DNA of 64,000 nucleotides, taken from positions 829,787 through 893,786 of the forward strand of contig NZ_JAHKPS010000022.1 of NCBI RefSeq assembly GCF_018860565.1, read 5' to 3'. A program made the position numbers and the translations under genes. This stretch comes from Winogradskyella psychrotolerans. GTDB lineage: Bacteria; Bacteroidota; Bacteroidia; Flavobacteriales; Flavobacteriaceae. This document shows positions 61,925 to 64,000 of this stretch, one piece after another. The notes beneath the pieces were generated by a model that had not been told where the DNA came from, ran no database searches, and worked only from the letters and a program-made list of their open reading frames with translations. Position 1 is the first letter of the stretch, and each line of letters starts with the position of its first letter.

Positions 61925-64000
61925 ATGAAATTAAAGTTAACATGGTTATTAACGCTTTTTATGGCGTTCGTGATGCAATTTTCTTTTGCACAAGAGAAAA
62001 CTGTCACAGGTACAGTTACAACAGCTTCGGATGGTTTACCTCTCCCTGGTGCAAGTGTAATTGTAAAAGGGACCTCTAGAGGTCAACAAACAGATTTTGA
62101 TGGTAAATTTACTATTAAGGTCAATCAAGGGGATGTATTAGTTGTCTCCTATGTAGGTATGGAACCTGCAAGTATTATTGTAGGAGCTGCTGCAACTTAC
62201 GATGTAGCATTGAAAGATGCAAGTACACTTGAAGAAGTTGTAATTGTTGGTTATGGGACGTCTTCTTTAGCTAAGAGTCTAGCTGCAACTAAGACAGTTT
62301 CTGGTGATGTGCTTGAAGATAGAGCGAATCCTTCTGCCTTACAAAATCTACAAGGGCAAATAGCTGGTTTAAATGTTACTACAGGTAGTGGCCAGCCGGG
62401 AGCTGATAGTGTTATTGTATTGAGAGGTGTTGGTTCGATTAATGGTAATATAGAGCCGTTATTTGTTATTGATGGTATTCCTGTTGATGAAGATAATTTT
62501 AAGTCAATTAACCCGAATGATGTAGAGTCTTATACTGTTCTTAAGGATGCTGCGGCAACATCTATTTATGGTAATAGAGGTGCTAATGGTGTAATTGTTA
62601 TTACAACAAAGAAAGGACGTGCAGGTGAAGGTTTGAAGTTTAGGTATACGACAACTTATGGTTATAATGAGATTCAGGCTCAACCGTTTGATCTTATGAG
62701 TACTGGTGAGATTTTGAACTGGCAACGTGATAACAATGCAGGTTTGGGCAATGGTATGTCTAATGCTGAGATTAATGCTAGAGCTGCACAAGCTAACACT
62801 AATTGGACAGATATTTTCTTTAGAAAGGGAACGACTACAACTCATGATTTGGCTATAACAAGTGGAACGGAAACTACATCTAATTATACTTCTCTTCAGT
62901 ATTTTGAGCAGGACGGTGTGTTTATAGGTTCTGATTTTAAGCGTTTTTCTGTTAGAAATAATTTTACAGGTAAATCTGCGGATAAGAAATTTGATTACGG
63001 AATAAATTTAAATTTAAATTTCTCTAAGTCTAATGAATTAGATAATGCTGGTTCTAATTCGACTTTCTTCAATCCGTTTTCTGCTGCTCTTCAAGGGTTG
63101 CCGTATTTGTCTGCTTATGATCCTAATGGGTCTAGAACTATAGACGGGGGTATCACGCCTGGTGATATTACTGCTTTGTTAGCTTCTGGAGCTACTAATT
63201 TCCCTTATGTTCTTTTAAATAGCGTATCAATGAATACCGATAGAACAGAAGAGGTGAAGATACTTGCTGGTTTTAATGCTAGTTATAATTTTGCGAAAAA
63301 TTTAACTGCAAGAATAGAGTTTGGTGGTGATTTATCTAGTTCAAAACGATTAGAAGTATTACACCCTCTTAGTTTATTAGGTCCGTTTCAATCAGAGCAA
63401 TCTAATGCAGCTGAATATGGTGGTATTTATGAAGAGACATACGCTAGAGATTTTAGATTTTATTCTAATACAAGTTTAAATTATTCTAATATTTTTGCAG
63501 ATAAACATGCTGTGAGTTTAACAGCGTATTTAGAATATAATAGATCTTTTTATGACGGGTTTGATTATGATCAAACAGGTTTAGATCCTAGATTGTTAGG
63601 TACTGGTAGTGCATTTATACCAGCTAACACTATAGAGGTTATTAATGGTGCTGATACATTTCCTTATTTGCCAGCGTTAAGTACAACTACTCTTACTACA
63701 GGATTGTTTTCGGTATTTGCAAATGGAGACTATGAATTTGATGGGAAGTATGGTATTGGCGCAACTGTTCGTAGAGATAATTCATTCAGATTTGTTGAAG
63801 ACAATGCATGGGGTACTTTTTGGTCGGTTTCAGGTCGATGGAATATTAGCGATGAAAACTTTATGTCAGATTCAGCATTTGATCTATTAAAGTTAAGAGG
63901 ATCTTATGGTACTTCAGGAAATCAAAGAATTACTGGTGGATTCTATGGAGCTTTAAATAATACAAGAAGTTTGTATTCTGCAGGACAGGGTTATAACAAT
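61925..64000 (+). CDS. SusC/RagA family TonB-dependent outer-membrane receptor, partial at window end
   Basis: The first 692 codons of a gene open from ATG 61925 to the last base, so the 3' part is missing. The signal peptide ends in FSFAQ (about residue 23). A carboxypeptidase-regulatory-like domain follows (VTGTVTTASDGLPLPGASV, FDGKFTI), then a TonB-box-like EEVVIVGYG (about 101-109). The plug domain has PSALQNLQGQIAGLNV, ILRGVGSINGN and TSIYGNRGANGVIVITT (about 140-235). The first barrel strands come after that. It imports a polymer fragment, usually with a SusD partner encoded downstream, which lies outside the window. The substrate cannot be told from this part. Confidence 0.94.
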   Translation, partial: MKLKLTWLLTLFMAFVMQFSFAQEKTVTGTVTTASDGLPLPGASVIVKGTSRGQQTDFDGKFTIKVNQGDVLVVSYVGMEPASIIVGAAATYDVALKDASTLEEVVIVGYGTSSLAKSLAATKTVSGDVLEDRANPSALQNLQGQIAGLNVTTGSGQPGADSVIVLRGVGSINGNIEPLFVIDGIPVDEDNFKSINPNDVESYTVLKDAAATSIYGNRGANGVIVITTKKGRAGEGLKFRYTTTYGYNEIQAQPFDLMSTGEILNWQRDNNAGLGNGMSNAEINARAAQANTNWTDIFFRKGTTTTHDLAITSGTETTSNYTSLQYFEQDGVFIGSDFKRFSVRNNFTGKSADKKFDYGINLNLNFSKSNELDNAGSNSTFFNPFSAALQGLPYLSAYDPNGSRTIDGGITPGDITALLASGATNFPYVLLNSVSMNTDRTEEVKILAGFNASYNFAKNLTARIEFGGDLSSSKRLEVLHPLSLLGPFQSEQSNAAEYGGIYEETYARDFRFYSNTSLNYSNIFADKHAVSLTAYLEYNRSFYDGFDYDQTGLDPRLLGTGSAFIPANTIEVINGADTFPYLPALSTTTLTTGLFSVFANGDYEFDGKYGIGATVRRDNSFRFVEDNAWGTFWSVSGRWNISDENFMSDSAFDLLKLRGSYGTSGNQRITGGFYGALNNTRSLYSAGQGYNN

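Noticed and set aside
62504-62845. 113-residue frame on the minus strand
   Set aside because: Lies fully inside the SusC receptor gene, whose protein has clear domains; the reverse frame has low-complexity sequence.

Overview
The window is a chromosomal stretch from a member of the phylum Bacteroidota, almost certainly family Flavobacteriaceae. It is AT-rich and shows no Shine-Dalgarno pattern. TTG starts are frequent, and several promoters match the Bacteroidota TTG-N19-TAnnTTTG consensus. It encodes type IX secretion C-terminal domains (types A and B), a SusC/RagA receptor and a short primary sigma factor without region 1.1. I cannot name genus or species.

Layout. (1) 1-525 carries no gene but has a good promoter (107-137), implying a leader of about 380 nt. 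(2) 526-4714 holds a tandem DUF2061 membrane protein, then cysC, cysD, cysN and cysQ: sulfate activation to PAPS and PAP removal, with no reductase or sulfotransferase. Two near-identical 34-bp palindromic repeats flank cysN. (3) 4841-30957 is a 26-kb surface-polysaccharide locus of the Wzx/Wzy type. It begins at a consensus promoter, ends at a hairpin terminator and is read wholly on +. (4) 31059-37680 holds a CBS protein, rpe, the primary sigma factor, two small Spy-like periplasmic proteins, a helical-repeat protein, a YiaA/B protein and an alpha/beta hydrolase. (5) 37737-47715, mostly minus, holds a zinc metalloprotease, a diheme cytochrome lipoprotein, a secreted beta-helix protein, lysS, a thioredoxin-like/TPR protein, a DUF1573 protein and a membrane-anchored LuxR regulator. 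(6) 47828-64000 holds a 52-residue YqaE/Pmp3 gene, a lipoprotein, lipB, a DUF1275 protein, a 2301-residue type IX secreted modular protein, a nucleoid-associated protein, a beta-propeller-like lipoprotein, rnhB and a SusC receptor cut by the window end.

The most notable part is the polysaccharide locus. Besides the expected machinery (WecA-like initiator, WecB epimerase, WecG-type transferase, three further glycosyltransferases, Wzx, Wzy, Wza, Wzc) it holds intact-looking paralogues of MurA (4841) and MurB (7389), the two enzymes that make UDP-N-acetylmuramic acid. Directly behind them lie two ATP-grasp ligases, a glutamine-dependent asparagine-synthetase-type amidotransferase and a CapA-like metallophosphatase-fold protein, several of them overlapping. 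Further on come a formyltransferase, a deacetylase-fold protein, a membrane acyltransferase, a two-domain oxidoreductase and an alpha/alpha-barrel protein.

My reading, as inference, is that the exported polymer carries a lactyl-ether (muramic-type) sugar whose carboxyl group is amidated or joined to amino acids: a peptidoglycan-like capsule or exopolysaccharide built outside the peptidoglycan pathway. WecA plus four glycosyltransferases suggests a repeat unit of about five sugars.
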